This document shows, piece after piece, positions 35,696 through 44,171 of a stretch of DNA of 64,000 nt. The position numbers and the translations under genes are program-made. Origin of the DNA: Candidatus Gastranaerophilales bacterium (GTDB lineage: Bacteria; Cyanobacteriota; Vampirovibrionia; Gastranaerophilales; Gastranaerophilaceae); assembly GCA_944323875.1 (NCBI GenBank), contig CALUUH010000004.1, positions 46,705 to 110,704 on the forward strand, written 5' to 3'. Below the pieces are notes generated by a model, which had not been told where the DNA came from, ran no database searches, and saw only the letters and a list, made by a program, of their open reading frames with translations. Each line of letters begins with the position of its first letter. The stretch's first letter is position 1.

Positions 35696-36523
35696 TTATA
35701 GCACAATACGTTGGCGCAGGCGAGAAGAGTGATTTTCGTTTAAAATATTTTTCAGTTTCATAATAGCTTGCGCATGTAACTGGCAAATTCTGGACTCTGA
35801 CATCCCTATGGTTTCCCCGATTTCTTTAAGAGTCATATTTTCTTGATAGTAAAGAACCATTATTGTACGTTCACGTTCAGGAAGCCGTTTAAGTGCTTTT
35901 TCAAGTTCTTGCTTGACATTTTTTTCTTCCATCTGTTCATGAGGTGTCAGTTTGTGAGTATCTTCTATTGTATCAATAATCTCAAGACTTTCTTCAGAAT
36001 TTCCTTTTTTATCGTAAAGCGAAGTCATAGTCATATCTTCGGAGAGGATTTGTGTTACTTTATCCGGATCCACTTCCATAGCTTCAGCCACCTCATTTGT
36101 AGTTGGCATACGACCGAGTCTTTGTTTTAATTCTTCTTGAACTTCTTTTATTTCTTTGATTTTTTTTCTTACACTTCGCGGCAAAAAATCCAGAGATCTG
36201 ATTCTGTCAAGAATTGCACCGCGAATTCTTATAAGAGCATAAGTTTCAAATCTCGTATTTTTTTGTGGGGAATATCGTTCTATTGCATTTATAAGTCCTT
36301 CTACGCCATAACCGGCAATGTCTTCAATAGCGATTGTTGAAGGTAAGCTAACTCTTACACGTCCAACCACATATCTTATTAAATATATATATTGGACGAT
36401 TAATGTATCTCTGACCTGTTTATTTGTCTTGTCATTGAAATAATTTTGCCACAGATTTGTCAACTCGTCTTCTGAAAGCCTTTTTATATTATTGTAAGAT
36501 GTAAAATCAAAACTTTGGCTCAT
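35696..36523 (-). CDS. fliA: Flagellar-type RNA polymerase sigma factor (FliA/sigma-28)
   Basis: A 275-aa alternative sigma factor of the FliA/WhiG group. Region 2 is VQYIYLIRYVVGRVRVSLPS, EDIAGYGVEGLINAIERY, TRFETYALIRIRGAILD. Region 3 is LGRMPTTNEVAEAMEVDPDK. Region 4 is RLPERERTIMVLYYQENMTL and MSESRICQLHAQAIMKL, close to FliA's SRVCQLH signature. I start at the ATG at 36523 with SD GGGAAGG rather than the TTG four codons upstream. It lies beside fliR on the opposite strand. Its likely target promoter is at 17161. No FlgM anti-sigma gene is visible in the window. Confidence 0.9.
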   Translation of the reverse strand: MSQSFDFTSYNNIKRLSEDELTNLWQNYFNDKTNKQVRDTLIVQYIYLIRYVVGRVRVSLPSTIAIEDIAGYGVEGLINAIERYSPQKNTRFETYALIRIRGAILDRIRSLDFLPRSVRKKIKEIKEVQEELKQRLGRMPTTNEVAEAMEVDPDKVTQILSEDMTMTSLYDKKGNSEESLEIIDTIEDTHKLTPHEQMEEKNVKQELEKALKRLPERERTIMVLYYQENMTLKEIGETIGMSESRICQLHAQAIMKLKNILNENHSSRLRQRIVL

Positions 36524-36803
36524 TAACCTTCCCAATTCATTTTATGTGACATATTTATATTCTATACAATATAATTTAGACTACATCATTTAAAAAGAGG
36601 AAAAAAGAGTTGTATTTGAACTGAATGTATTAGTTGTAATGTATTTTATATGGTTTGACCTGTTTTAAATATATGTTCTAAATATGCATTAATCTTATCA
36701 ATTTTTAAAGTTTGTCTATTGAGTATGCTTCTTTACTTTGAAAATAGTTTGTTTTATATTATTGGCATAGATTATATAAATTTATGAGAGGGAATTATAG
36801 AAC

Positions 36804-39284
36804 ATGCAAGTATCATTAAACTGGTTAAATGAATTTGTCGACCTGTCAGACATAGATGTTGAACAAATAGCCCACGAACTGACAATGAGCGGTCTGGAAG
36901 TTGAAGATGTCGAAGAAGTTAAACCGAAATTCACAAATATAAAAACTGTTAAAATCGAAAAGATTGATAATCACCCGAATTCCGATCATCTTCACCTCGT
37001 AACCGTGAATACAGGGAACGGAGTAAAAACAGTTGTCTGCGGCGCACAAAATATAAAAGAAGGACAAATTGTTCCTTATGCATCTGTCGGCAGTCAGGTT
37101 CTGGACAGAAAAACCGGTGAAATGTTTACTCTTACTCCTGCTGTTATCCGCGGGGTGGAATCTCAGGGAATGCTTTGTTCTGATGATGAGTTAGGCGTTG
37201 CAGAACGCAATTATCAAGAAGAGGACGGCATTCTTATTTTAAACAGAATTTTCCCTGATGTAAAAGTCGGCGAAAATGTTGAAGATATACTCGGATTTGA
37301 AAAAGATTATGTTCTGAATGTCGCACCGACAGCAAACCGCGGGGATCAAATGTCTGTTATCGGGGTTGCACGGGAACTTAGTGCAATTTTTGATAAACCG
37401 TTAAAATTTTCTCCGCTGCAATCAACAAGAGATTTGTCTACAAATGAATTTAAAGTTGAAATCATTGACAAAGATGTGTGCAAATATTATTCAATCGGTG
37501 TATTAAAAGATATCAAAATCAAACCGTCACCGGATTGGATGCAAAAAAGACTCATCGCGTCAGGTGTGCGTGCAATAAACAATGTTGTCGACATCACAAA
37601 CTATGTAATGCTTGAATACGGAACACCGTTCCACGCATTTGATCTGGATAAACTTAACGGATATCTTTGTGTAAGACGCGCAAAAGAAGGCGAAAAAATA
37701 GTTACTCTTGACAGTGTTGAAAGAGAGTTAACCAATGACAGTGTTCTAATCGCAGACCAAACCAAAGGCGTTTGTATTGCCGGAGTTTTTGGCGGTGAAA
37801 ACTCTGAAATTGACGACAATACAAAAAATATCGCGCTTGAAGCAGCTTATTTCACACCGGCAACAAACAGAAAATCTTCACGCAGTGTCGGCTACCGCAG
37901 CGAAGCATGTGCAAGATTTGAACGCGGAGTTGATATTGAAGCAATAAAACCGGCTCTGTTACGTGCAATGCAATTAATGGTTGAATTGGCTGATGCAAAA
38001 ATAACAGGGGTTGTAGAAGCAGGTGAAAACAAGCTTGAACCTACGGAAATAACTCTCAGATACGCACAGATTAAAAGAATTTTAGGCTGTGAAATAGCAC
38101 CTGAAAGATGTATTGCAATCTTAGAAAAATTAGGTTTTGAAAAACTTGGCGGCAACGAAATGGCGGCAAAATTCCTCGTCCCTTCATACCGCGCGTATGA
38201 CGTAACCCGTGAAATTGACCTTATAGAAGAAATTGCGCGTATCAACGGTTATGACAAAATTTCTCCGACCCTGCCGTCTAAAAATCAGATGCCGGAAATT
38301 TCACTCGCAGAAAAAATTGTTAAAAAAGTCCATGAACACATGCTTTCTGCAGGTTTGAACGAAATCCAGACAAGTTCACTGATTGGAAAATCTTTGCTTG
38401 ACAGATATATGATAACCTTTGAGCCGGACAAAGCTGTTTATGTAAAAAATCCTGCAAGTGAAGAGTATTCAATGCTGCGTCAAACTCTTGCAGCAAGTGT
38501 TTTAAACTGTATGAAATACAACTTTGACAACGGCCAGAAAAATTTCTGGGCATACGAAATAGGCAAAACTTATTTCAAAGTTGCAGAAGCTGACGAAAAA
38601 TCAACCGGTGTTAAAGAAACAAGCGTACTTGCAGGCATTTTAACCGGTGAAGTTGAAAATTCAAAATGGGAAAAAACTGCACAACTTGATTTTTATACAG
38701 TGAAAGGTATTTTAGACAGCCTGTTTGAAGAATTAGGCGTAGAGAGAAGATTGAAACTTGTTCCGCTGGACAAATCTCCGCTTGCTGATTCTCATGGCAT
38801 TTTGCACCCGTATAAAACAGCGGTTATAATGCTTCTCGGCAAAACACCGCAGCCTATCGGATATTATGGACAAATTCACCCTATATTAAAAGATAAGTTG
38901 AAATTAAATCAGGATGCATATATTTTCAAAGTAGATCTTACAGAAATTATATCAATAGTTAAAGAAACAGTGACACGCTACAAAAAACTGCCGCAGTTCC
39001 CGGAAGTTCGCCGCGATCTGGCATTTGTAATCAAAGATGACGTTTCTTATGACGATATTCAAAAAGTCATAAAAGGCGCTGTTCAACAGAATATCTTCAA
39101 AGGCAGCGAAGTTTTTGACGTTTATCAGGGTGAAAATATAGAAAAAGGATACAAGAGCCTTGCATTCCGCATAAAAATGCAGGATGAAAACGCAACTTTG
39201 ACTGATGAAGTTATCGACAAACAAATGAGTGCGGTTAGGGCTAAGCTGCAAAAAACTTATGCTGATATTTCATTCAGGGAGTAA
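36804..39284 (+). CDS. pheT: Phenylalanine-tRNA ligase beta subunit
   Basis: Beta subunit of the (alpha-beta)2 synthetase; it holds editing and tRNA-binding domains. The 826-aa protein begins MQVSLNWLNEFVDLSDIDVE, with the EMAP/tRNA-bind domain at about residues 40-150 (KIEKIDNHPNSDHLHLVTV). The B3/B4 editing domain follows (ASGVRAINNVVDITNYVMLE). The B5 domain is at about 405-470, and the C-terminal anticodon-binding domain begins at LPQFPEVRRDLAFVIKDDVS. Full length. pheS is not adjacent. The next gene follows 4 nt after the stop. Confidence 0.98.
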   Translation: MQVSLNWLNEFVDLSDIDVEQIAHELTMSGLEVEDVEEVKPKFTNIKTVKIEKIDNHPNSDHLHLVTVNTGNGVKTVVCGAQNIKEGQIVPYASVGSQVLDRKTGEMFTLTPAVIRGVESQGMLCSDDELGVAERNYQEEDGILILNRIFPDVKVGENVEDILGFEKDYVLNVAPTANRGDQMSVIGVARELSAIFDKPLKFSPLQSTRDLSTNEFKVEIIDKDVCKYYSIGVLKDIKIKPSPDWMQKRLIASGVRAINNVVDITNYVMLEYGTPFHAFDLDKLNGYLCVRRAKEGEKIVTLDSVERELTNDSVLIADQTKGVCIAGVFGGENSEIDDNTKNIALEAAYFTPATNRKSSRSVGYRSEACARFERGVDIEAIKPALLRAMQLMVELADAKITGVVEAGENKLEPTEITLRYAQIKRILGCEIAPERCIAILEKLGFEKLGGNEMAAKFLVPSYRAYDVTREIDLIEEIARINGYDKISPTLPSKNQMPEISLAEKIVKKVHEHMLSAGLNEIQTSSLIGKSLLDRYMITFEPDKAVYVKNPASEEYSMLRQTLAASVLNCMKYNFDNGQKNFWAYEIGKTYFKVAEADEKSTGVKETSVLAGILTGEVENSKWEKTAQLDFYTVKGILDSLFEELGVERRLKLVPLDKSPLADSHGILHPYKTAVIMLLGKTPQPIGYYGQIHPILKDKLKLNQDAYIFKVDLTEIISIVKETVTRYKKLPQFPEVRRDLAFVIKDDVSYDDIQKVIKGAVQQNIFKGSEVFDVYQGENIEKGYKSLAFRIKMQDENATLTDEVIDKQMSAVRAKLQKTYADISFRE

Positions 39285-39288
39285 TTTT

Positions 39289-39954
39289 ATGAAGAAAATA
39301 CTGATAATTTTGAGTGTATTTTTAGGCTTGATATTACCTGCATTTGCGAAAGATGTCATGCCGACGCACATAAGCAGTGTCAATACAAATACACTCGGAG
39401 TTTATCAGGCCGGCAAAGAAATTACACTGTATGATGAACCGCGTGAAGGCGCAAATATTGTCACTCACATTAGCTGGGAAGGGGACAATATATTCCCTGA
39501 CAATAAAAAATTTGAAGATGTTTTTATTGTATATTTGCCGAAAAAAGATTTGGCGCTGCTTGCCGTAATCGACGAAACCGAAGATTGGGTACGCGTGATT
39601 TACGACAACACAAACGGCTTGAGCGGCTGGATGAAGAAAGATGACCCGTATAAATTCATGAGCTGGATAAGTTTTTTTAACATATACGGGAGAAAATACG
39701 GTCTGTATATGCTAAAAGATACCCCTAAAGAGATAAAAGACTTACACAGTTCACCGGAAGATGATTCGCAGGTGGTAAGCTACTTAAACCTTCCGCCTAC
39801 CAATGCATCTTTGCCTCACCAGATAAAGCTGAATGTAATGCGCGGCAACTGGGCACTGGTAAGCGTTTTGGACATGGACAGATCTCCTAAAACAGGATAC
39901 ATTCGCTGGCGCAGCAATGAAGGTGTAAAATATCTTTTCCCGGCAATAAAGTAA
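39289..39954 (+). CDS. Exported SH3-like hypothetical protein
   Basis: A 221-aa protein with signal peptide (KKILIILSVFLGLILPAFA/K, about residues 1-20). Two SH3b-like stretches follow: KEITLYDEPREGANIVTHIS...DWVRVIYDNTNGLSGWMKK, and a weaker one near the end (NWALVSVLDMDRSPKTGYIR). Bacterial SH3 domains usually bind cell wall or ligands, but no enzyme domain is attached. The true start is the ATG at 39289, with SD GGGAG overlapping the pheT end; an upstream in-frame start lies inside pheT. Probably co-transcribed with pheT. Confidence 0.75.
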   Translation: MKKILIILSVFLGLILPAFAKDVMPTHISSVNTNTLGVYQAGKEITLYDEPREGANIVTHISWEGDNIFPDNKKFEDVFIVYLPKKDLALLAVIDETEDWVRVIYDNTNGLSGWMKKDDPYKFMSWISFFNIYGRKYGLYMLKDTPKEIKDLHSSPEDDSQVVSYLNLPPTNASLPHQIKLNVMRGNWALVSVLDMDRSPKTGYIRWRSNEGVKYLFPAIK

Positions 39955-40013
39955 AATAAAAATGTAATGAATTTGAGCAGGTAAGAATTTTTAACCAAAA
40001 AGTAAACCAATAC

Positions 40014-40043
40014 AAAAGCGGCGAAACTCAATTCGCCGCTTTT
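40014..40043. terminator. Bidirectional intrinsic terminator
   Basis: AAAAGCGGCGAA/TTCGCCGCTTTT, perfect 12-bp arms between the convergent genes 39289 (+) and 40065 (-). Confidence 0.92.
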
Positions 40044-40064
40044 AATAATGTCATATAAAAATAA

Positions 40065-40268
40065 TTATTCTTCGCCAATCAATGCATTGATATCATCAAC
40101 CATTGCATCCGGATCAAAACCGTGAACTCTTGCACCGGCTTCCAGATTTTCAAAGCGGGCTGCAGCGCAGCCAATACAGCCTAAACCGTATTTTTGAAAT
40201 ACTTCAATGCTTTGCGGGCATGTTTGAACGATATCCATAATGTTCATGTCTTTAGTAATTTTTGTCAT
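40065..40268 (-). CDS. DUF1858 / hybrid-cluster-protein-associated redox disulfide protein
   Basis: A 67-aa protein: TKITKDMNIMDIVQTCPQSI, then EVFQKYGLGCIGCAAARFEN with the conserved CxxC (residues about 31-34), then the AGARVHGFD segment. This fits the DUF1858 family (hybrid-cluster-associated disulfide domain), thought to handle electrons or sulfur in anaerobes. SD AGGAGG lies upstream. Monocistronic. The precise partner is unknown, and no hybrid cluster protein is in the window. Confidence 0.85.
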   Translation of the reverse strand: MTKITKDMNIMDIVQTCPQSIEVFQKYGLGCIGCAAARFENLEAGARVHGFDPDAMVDDINALIGEE

Positions 40269-40344
40269 AATTTCCTCCTTTTGTGTGTTGATTTTTTTCT
40301 TTCTATCGTTAAGAATATTATAACATCAAAAGAAGGATTTGAGC

Positions 40345-40503
40345 ATGGAATTACTAAAAAGATTATTCAGAGACGACGACAAAGTGATTGGACTGTGCGC
40401 TTTCAAGAAAAAAGAAAGAAAACAACTCTCTTTTACTCCGCAATTTTCCGCCACTAAACTTGTGTACGGTACTAAGTATAATAACAACTTTTTTGTTAAT
40501 TAA
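40345..40503 (+). CDS. Small basic protein, 52 aa
   Basis: MELLKRLFRDDDKVIGLCAF..., ending FFVN. The SD AGAAGGA stands 9 nt before the ATG, after a possible TATTATAAC promoter element. It is rich in Lys/Arg with one cysteine; no family recognised. Supported by SD and composition only. Confidence 0.4.
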   Translation: MELLKRLFRDDDKVIGLCAFKKKERKQLSFTPQFSATKLVYGTKYNNNFFVN

Positions 40504-40590
40504 TATTTCTTAATATTTTACGCAAATTTAGCAATTTATTTTCAATAAATTACTTTATATAAATATAAGGGAAATATTGGGGATAAAAAA

Positions 40591-40803
40591 ATGAGCGTAA
40601 ATGCAATTAGTTTTTTAAATACTTTAACACCGTCAAGGGTCGCATATAAAGCTCCTGAAGTCAGATATGTACAACAAGGCGGTTTGAAAAACACATTTGC
40701 AGGCAATGTTAATCTTAATGCACCTTCACATGCTGATGTTTGCAATGCACGTGAACTTCTCGGAGATGCTGTTCCCGGAAGCAGACTCTGCTATTGTGCA
40801 TAA
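40591..40803 (+). CDS. Small hypothetical protein, 70 aa
   Basis: Begins MSVNAISFLNTLTPSRVAYK and contains LKNTFAGNVNLNAP, resembling ANTFKGNV of the 175-aa protein at 1258. The C-terminus is Cys-containing (DVCNARELL, RLCYCA). SD GGGGA precedes the ATG. It converges with the next gene, with a one-base gap. A long AT-rich leader (about 90 nt) lies upstream. Function unknown. Confidence 0.55.
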   Translation: MSVNAISFLNTLTPSRVAYKAPEVRYVQQGGLKNTFAGNVNLNAPSHADVCNARELLGDAVPGSRLCYCA

Positions 40804-40804
40804 T

Positions 40805-41017
40805 CTAAGCTAACAAATCAAGGTGTCTGGCCTGTGTTTCACTGCCTCTCACCATCGGGTGATTAGGATTATAGGTATCGTTAGTTTGCTGGGCAAACAG
40901 ACCCGAATTAAACCGGTTTGTTCGCTGTGCAGCACCTGACGGGCTGTTTTCAAACAGATTGACAGCATTTACTCTGTAAATATTTTGTTGTTGTATTGCA
41001 TCAATACCGTTAATCAT
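40805..41017 (-). CDS. Small hypothetical protein, 70 aa
   Basis: Begins MINGIDAIQQQNIYRVNAVN; polar, Asn/Gln-rich, with an RFNSGLFAQQ segment. Start at the ATG 41017, 7 nt after GAGG; an in-frame TTG four codons upstream is less likely. Single gene, convergent with 40591. No family recognised. Confidence 0.55.
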   Translation of the reverse strand: MINGIDAIQQQNIYRVNAVNLFENSPSGAAQRTNRFNSGLFAQQTNDTYNPNHPMVRGSETQARHLDLLA

Positions 41018-41113
41018 TTTAGACCTCAATTATATTAAAAATTATTTTATGCGATAAATTCAAAATCTCAAAAAAAATTTACAAATGTAATATTTACAGC
41101 TTTATTTGCTTTT

Positions 41114-41136
41114 GCTGTGATAGGTTAAATCACAGC
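41114..41136. promoter_or_regulatory. Inverted repeat over a probable -35 region
   Basis: GCTGTGAT-AGGTTAA-ATCACAGC, perfect 8-bp arms, ending 12 nt before the TATAAT at 41149. Position suggests an operator; CGTTTTTC just after it would also allow a terminator reading. Confidence 0.5.
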
Positions 41137-41148
41137 CGTTTTTCGTGT

Positions 41149-41154
41149 TATAAT
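41149..41154 (+). promoter_or_regulatory. Extended -10 box, likely leaderless start
   Basis: TGTTATAAT (extended -10 TGnTATAAT) exactly 6 nt before the ATG at 41161; no SD present. Confidence 0.55.
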
Positions 41155-41160
41155 TTTATT

Positions 41161-41835
41161 ATGAAAGACTTAAATACAGTATTGGAAAGCACAAAGAAAA
41201 AATACAGAGAAATTTTTGTTCAATCGCTGGAAGTTATCCAAAACAGAATTGATGCAATAAAACCTCAAGGGATTGTTACCGATGTTTTTGAAACCTATCC
41301 GGAAAATTCTGACGGAGATAAATGGCAAAAAGCTGTTCTTGATATGCTTTTGAATGATATTTCAAAAGAAATTTTAGAAAAATGGACAAAAGTTCTTGCA
41401 TACAGAAAAGAATTTCATTGCAAAGGCTGTGCAACCTGCTGCAATCTTGCATGCAGCGAATTTTCACCGGAAGAATTGCAGGAAAAAGCCCGAAACGGAG
41501 ATAATTTTGCGACCCAGTTTACAAGTATTTTTGTGCCTTACAATACTCGTGAGGAAGCCGAAAAAATTTATCCTGAATATCTGGCAATGCTTGAGGGTAA
41601 AGGAGAGGTATATTTTTATCATTGCCCGAAACTGAACGAGTGCAAACGGTGTTCAGATTACGAAAACCGACCGCAGATATGCAGGACTTTCCCTGACAAT
41701 CCGCTGGATATCTTACCGGAATCCTGCGGGTACTATCCATGGAAACAGGAGGTCGAACCGGTCGTTCTTATGCTTCATTCCATGGTGGAAATTATTGAGT
41801 ATTACAAAGAAAAAATACCGCAAAAAAAGGATTAA
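41161..41835 (+). CDS. YkgJ-family cysteine-cluster protein
   Basis: A 224-aa protein with the YkgJ/UPF0153 metal-cluster signature: CKGCATCCNLAC (about residues 85-96), then CPKLNECKRCSDYENRPQIC (about 155-174) with RTFPDNPL after it. The eight or so cysteines probably bind Zn or an Fe-S cluster; the molecular role of the family is not settled. It lies one base upstream of rlmN (stop 41835, ATG 41837), so the two form an operon. The mRNA is probably leaderless. Confidence 0.85.
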   Translation: MKDLNTVLESTKKKYREIFVQSLEVIQNRIDAIKPQGIVTDVFETYPENSDGDKWQKAVLDMLLNDISKEILEKWTKVLAYRKEFHCKGCATCCNLACSEFSPEELQEKARNGDNFATQFTSIFVPYNTREEAEKIYPEYLAMLEGKGEVYFYHCPKLNECKRCSDYENRPQICRTFPDNPLDILPESCGYYPWKQEVEPVVLMLHSMVEIIEYYKEKIPQKKD

Positions 41836-41836
41836 T

Positions 41837-42856
41837 ATGCAAATACTTTCAGGTTTAACACTAGAAGAAATAGAAAAAATTACGGATGAATTGCATGCAT
41901 CAAAATTCCGTGCAAGACAAATTCACAACTGGATTTATCTGAAATCCGTAAGTTCAATTGATGAAATGACTGACCTTTCTGTAAAGTTCAGAGAGGAATT
42001 GAAAAAAATTGCAACAGTTACAGATACAAAAATAAAAGTTAAACAAACGAGTTCTGACGGTACATTAAAATACTTATTGGAATTTCCGGACGGTGAGTGC
42101 GTAGAAACTGTTTTAATGAGGTTTGACAATCGTGCGAATTTAACAGCCTGTGTGAGTTCACAGGTCGGCTGCGCCGTAAATTGTTCATTCTGCGCAACCG
42201 GAAAACGCGGTTTTATAAGAAATCTTTCGTATAAAGAAATTATAGAGCAGGTATTGACAATCCAGCGTGATACCGGATTAAAGGTCACAAATGTTGTATT
42301 TATGGGACAGGGTGAACCGCTTTTGAACCTTGAAAATGTCTTAAAAGCAATGGAGATATTTAACGAAAATCTTCAAATCGGCGCAAGGCGTCTGACTGTT
42401 TCAACAGCCGGCATTATACCGAAAATAAATGAGCTTGCTAATCTTGATATGCAGTCTACTCTGGCTATTTCGCTGCATGCGCCAAATCATGAAATAAGAA
42501 AACAAATTATGCAGATAGAAAACAAATACCCGATGCCTGAACTAAAAAAAGCTTTGAAAAATTATATTGAAAAAACAGGCCGGCGTATCACCATAGAATA
42601 TCTGTTAATTAAAGATTTGAACGACACTCTTGAAAGTGCCAAACAACTCGTACAGTATTTACATGATTTGAAGTGCAATATCAATTTGATACCATACAAC
42701 CCGACAGCAGAGAATGATTACAAACGGCCTTCAAATAATTCCGTTATGCGTTTTAAATCACTTTTGGAACAATCAGGGAAAAAAGTTACCGTAAGACTGG
42801 AGCGCGGTGCAGATATAGATGCGGCATGCGGACAATTGAGCGGCAAGGTGAGATAA
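41837..42856 (+). CDS. rlmN: Dual-specificity rRNA/tRNA methyltransferase RlmN (radical SAM)
   Basis: Methylates C2 of A2503 in 23S rRNA and A37 in some tRNAs. The 340-aa protein has the radical SAM motif CAVNCSFCATGKRGFIRNLS (CxxxCxxC), FMGQGEPLLNLENVLKA, and LAISLHAPNHEIRKQIM. The two methyl-transfer cysteines are expected at SSQVGC (near residue 110) and DAACGQL (near 335). SD is weak (AAAGGA inside the preceding gene). Coupled to the YkgJ-like gene. Confidence 0.96.
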   Translation: MQILSGLTLEEIEKITDELHASKFRARQIHNWIYLKSVSSIDEMTDLSVKFREELKKIATVTDTKIKVKQTSSDGTLKYLLEFPDGECVETVLMRFDNRANLTACVSSQVGCAVNCSFCATGKRGFIRNLSYKEIIEQVLTIQRDTGLKVTNVVFMGQGEPLLNLENVLKAMEIFNENLQIGARRLTVSTAGIIPKINELANLDMQSTLAISLHAPNHEIRKQIMQIENKYPMPELKKALKNYIEKTGRRITIEYLLIKDLNDTLESAKQLVQYLHDLKCNINLIPYNPTAENDYKRPSNNSVMRFKSLLEQSGKKVTVRLERGADIDAACGQLSGKVR

Positions 42857-42864
42857 AAAGCCCT

Positions 42865-42890
42865 AAAAAAACCCTCGGGGGGGCCGAGGG
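42865..42890 (-). terminator. Intrinsic terminator of rqcP
   Basis: On the minus strand CCCTCGG-CCCCC-CCGAGGG followed by TTTTTTT; it also folds downstream of rlmN on the plus strand but has no T tract there. Confidence 0.8.
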
Positions 42891-42947
42891 ATAGAATATA
42901 CTTATATATTACACAAAAATAAAAATTAATCAAGTGGCTAATTGATT

Positions 42948-43193
42948 TTATTCTATTATTTCATATAATGTCGAAGCTTCCTGAACGCTGACATTGTTTT
43001 GCGGAATTTTTACAACGCGTACTTTTACTGTTTTATTAGCGTATTCAATACTTATTTCATCGCCGATTTTAAGCTGTTTGGCAGCCTTTGCAGGCAGACC
43101 GTTTACACAAACACGCCCCATGTCAGAAACCTCATTTGCCACGGTGCGGCGTTTTATTAAGCGTGATACTTTTAAATATTTGTCTAATCTCAT
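42948..43193 (-). CDS. rqcP: S4-domain RNA-binding protein, RqcP/YabO type
   Basis: An 81-aa protein: MRLDKYLKVSRLIKRRTVAN, DMGRVCVNGLPAKAAKQLKI, GDEISIEYANKTVKV, the complete S4 RNA-binding fold. RqcP works with RqcH in ribosome-associated quality control, stabilising the P-site tRNA on split 50S subunits. The related Hsp15/HslR is the alternative, but size and organism type favour RqcP. SD GGAG lies upstream; monocistronic with a terminator. Divergent from the phosphoesterase at 43281. Confidence 0.88.
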   Translation of the reverse strand: MRLDKYLKVSRLIKRRTVANEVSDMGRVCVNGLPAKAAKQLKIGDEISIEYANKTVKVRVVKIPQNNVSVQEASTLYEIIE

Positions 43194-43280
43194 CTGCTGT
43201 TCTCCTCTTTGTTACATTTTAGCACAGATTACGAATTTATGATATAATTCAACTGTCAAAATACTAACGGGATATTTTAA

Positions 43281-44105
43281 ATGAAAAAACGACTGATAAC
43301 TTTTTTATTCACTTTAATAGCTCTAATGGCTTTTCAAACAACAGTATCGGCAAATGATATAAAATTTGTGCAGGTAACTGATTCACACTATTCTTCCGGT
43401 AACGAATTTAAAAGAAATGTACTGGAAAGCACAATAAAAGATATTAACACTCTTAAAGGCGTCTCTTTTGTTGTGTTCACAGGTGATAACATAGACAAGG
43501 CCAATCCAGAATATTTAAAGGAATTTGTAAAAATAGTCAATAAACTAGATGTTCCGTACTATATGGTTATAGGTAATCATGAGGTATTTAAAAGCGGCGA
43601 TCTTTCTAAACTCCGCTATATGGAAATAATAAAAGAAAATAATATCTTCTACCGCCCGTCAAAACCGAATTACAAATTTACCAAAAACGGTTTCCTGTTC
43701 CTGATTGTTGACGGTGCAAAAGAAGTTATTCCGGGAGCAAACGGATATTACAGAGAAGATACTCTCGAATGGGTTGATAAAGAATTAACAAAGCATTCTA
43801 AGATGCCGGCAATAATTTTACAGCACTTCCCACTTGTTCCGCCTAAAGAAATGGTAACTCATAAAACTTATCAGGCTGAAAAATATCTCGAAATGCTGGA
43901 TAAGCATAACAACGTTATTGCTGTTGTTTCCGGCCATTATCACATAAATGGTGAACAGATGAAAAACGGAATTTATCATATCAGCACACCAACGTTATTA
44001 AATGAACCTTATCAGTATAAAATTATTGATATAGTTACAACAAAAGGTTTTTCGCCAATGATTTACACCCAGCTCAGGGATGTTAATATTCAGCCGGCAG
44101 AATAA
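43281..44105 (+). CDS. Exported calcineurin-like metallophosphoesterase
   Basis: A 274-aa protein with signal peptide (about residues 1-24, LITFLFTLIALMAFQTTVSA). The phosphoesterase motifs are FVQVTDSH (DxH), VVFTGDNID (GD), MVIGNHEV (GNH), ILQHFP and VVSGHYHING (GHxH), so the di-metal site is complete. Substrate unknown. A TATAAT at 43243 and weak SD (GGGAT) are upstream. A paralogue with the same opening (KFVQVSDVHFS) is encoded at 52072. Confidence 0.9.
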   Translation: MKKRLITFLFTLIALMAFQTTVSANDIKFVQVTDSHYSSGNEFKRNVLESTIKDINTLKGVSFVVFTGDNIDKANPEYLKEFVKIVNKLDVPYYMVIGNHEVFKSGDLSKLRYMEIIKENNIFYRPSKPNYKFTKNGFLFLIVDGAKEVIPGANGYYREDTLEWVDKELTKHSKMPAIILQHFPLVPPKEMVTHKTYQAEKYLEMLDKHNNVIAVVSGHYHINGEQMKNGIYHISTPTLLNEPYQYKIIDIVTTKGFSPMIYTQLRDVNIQPAE

Positions 44106-44171
44106 AGCAGTTGCATTTTTTTACAAATAATATTATAATCATCAATAATAAGAGAAGGATAAAAATAATAT

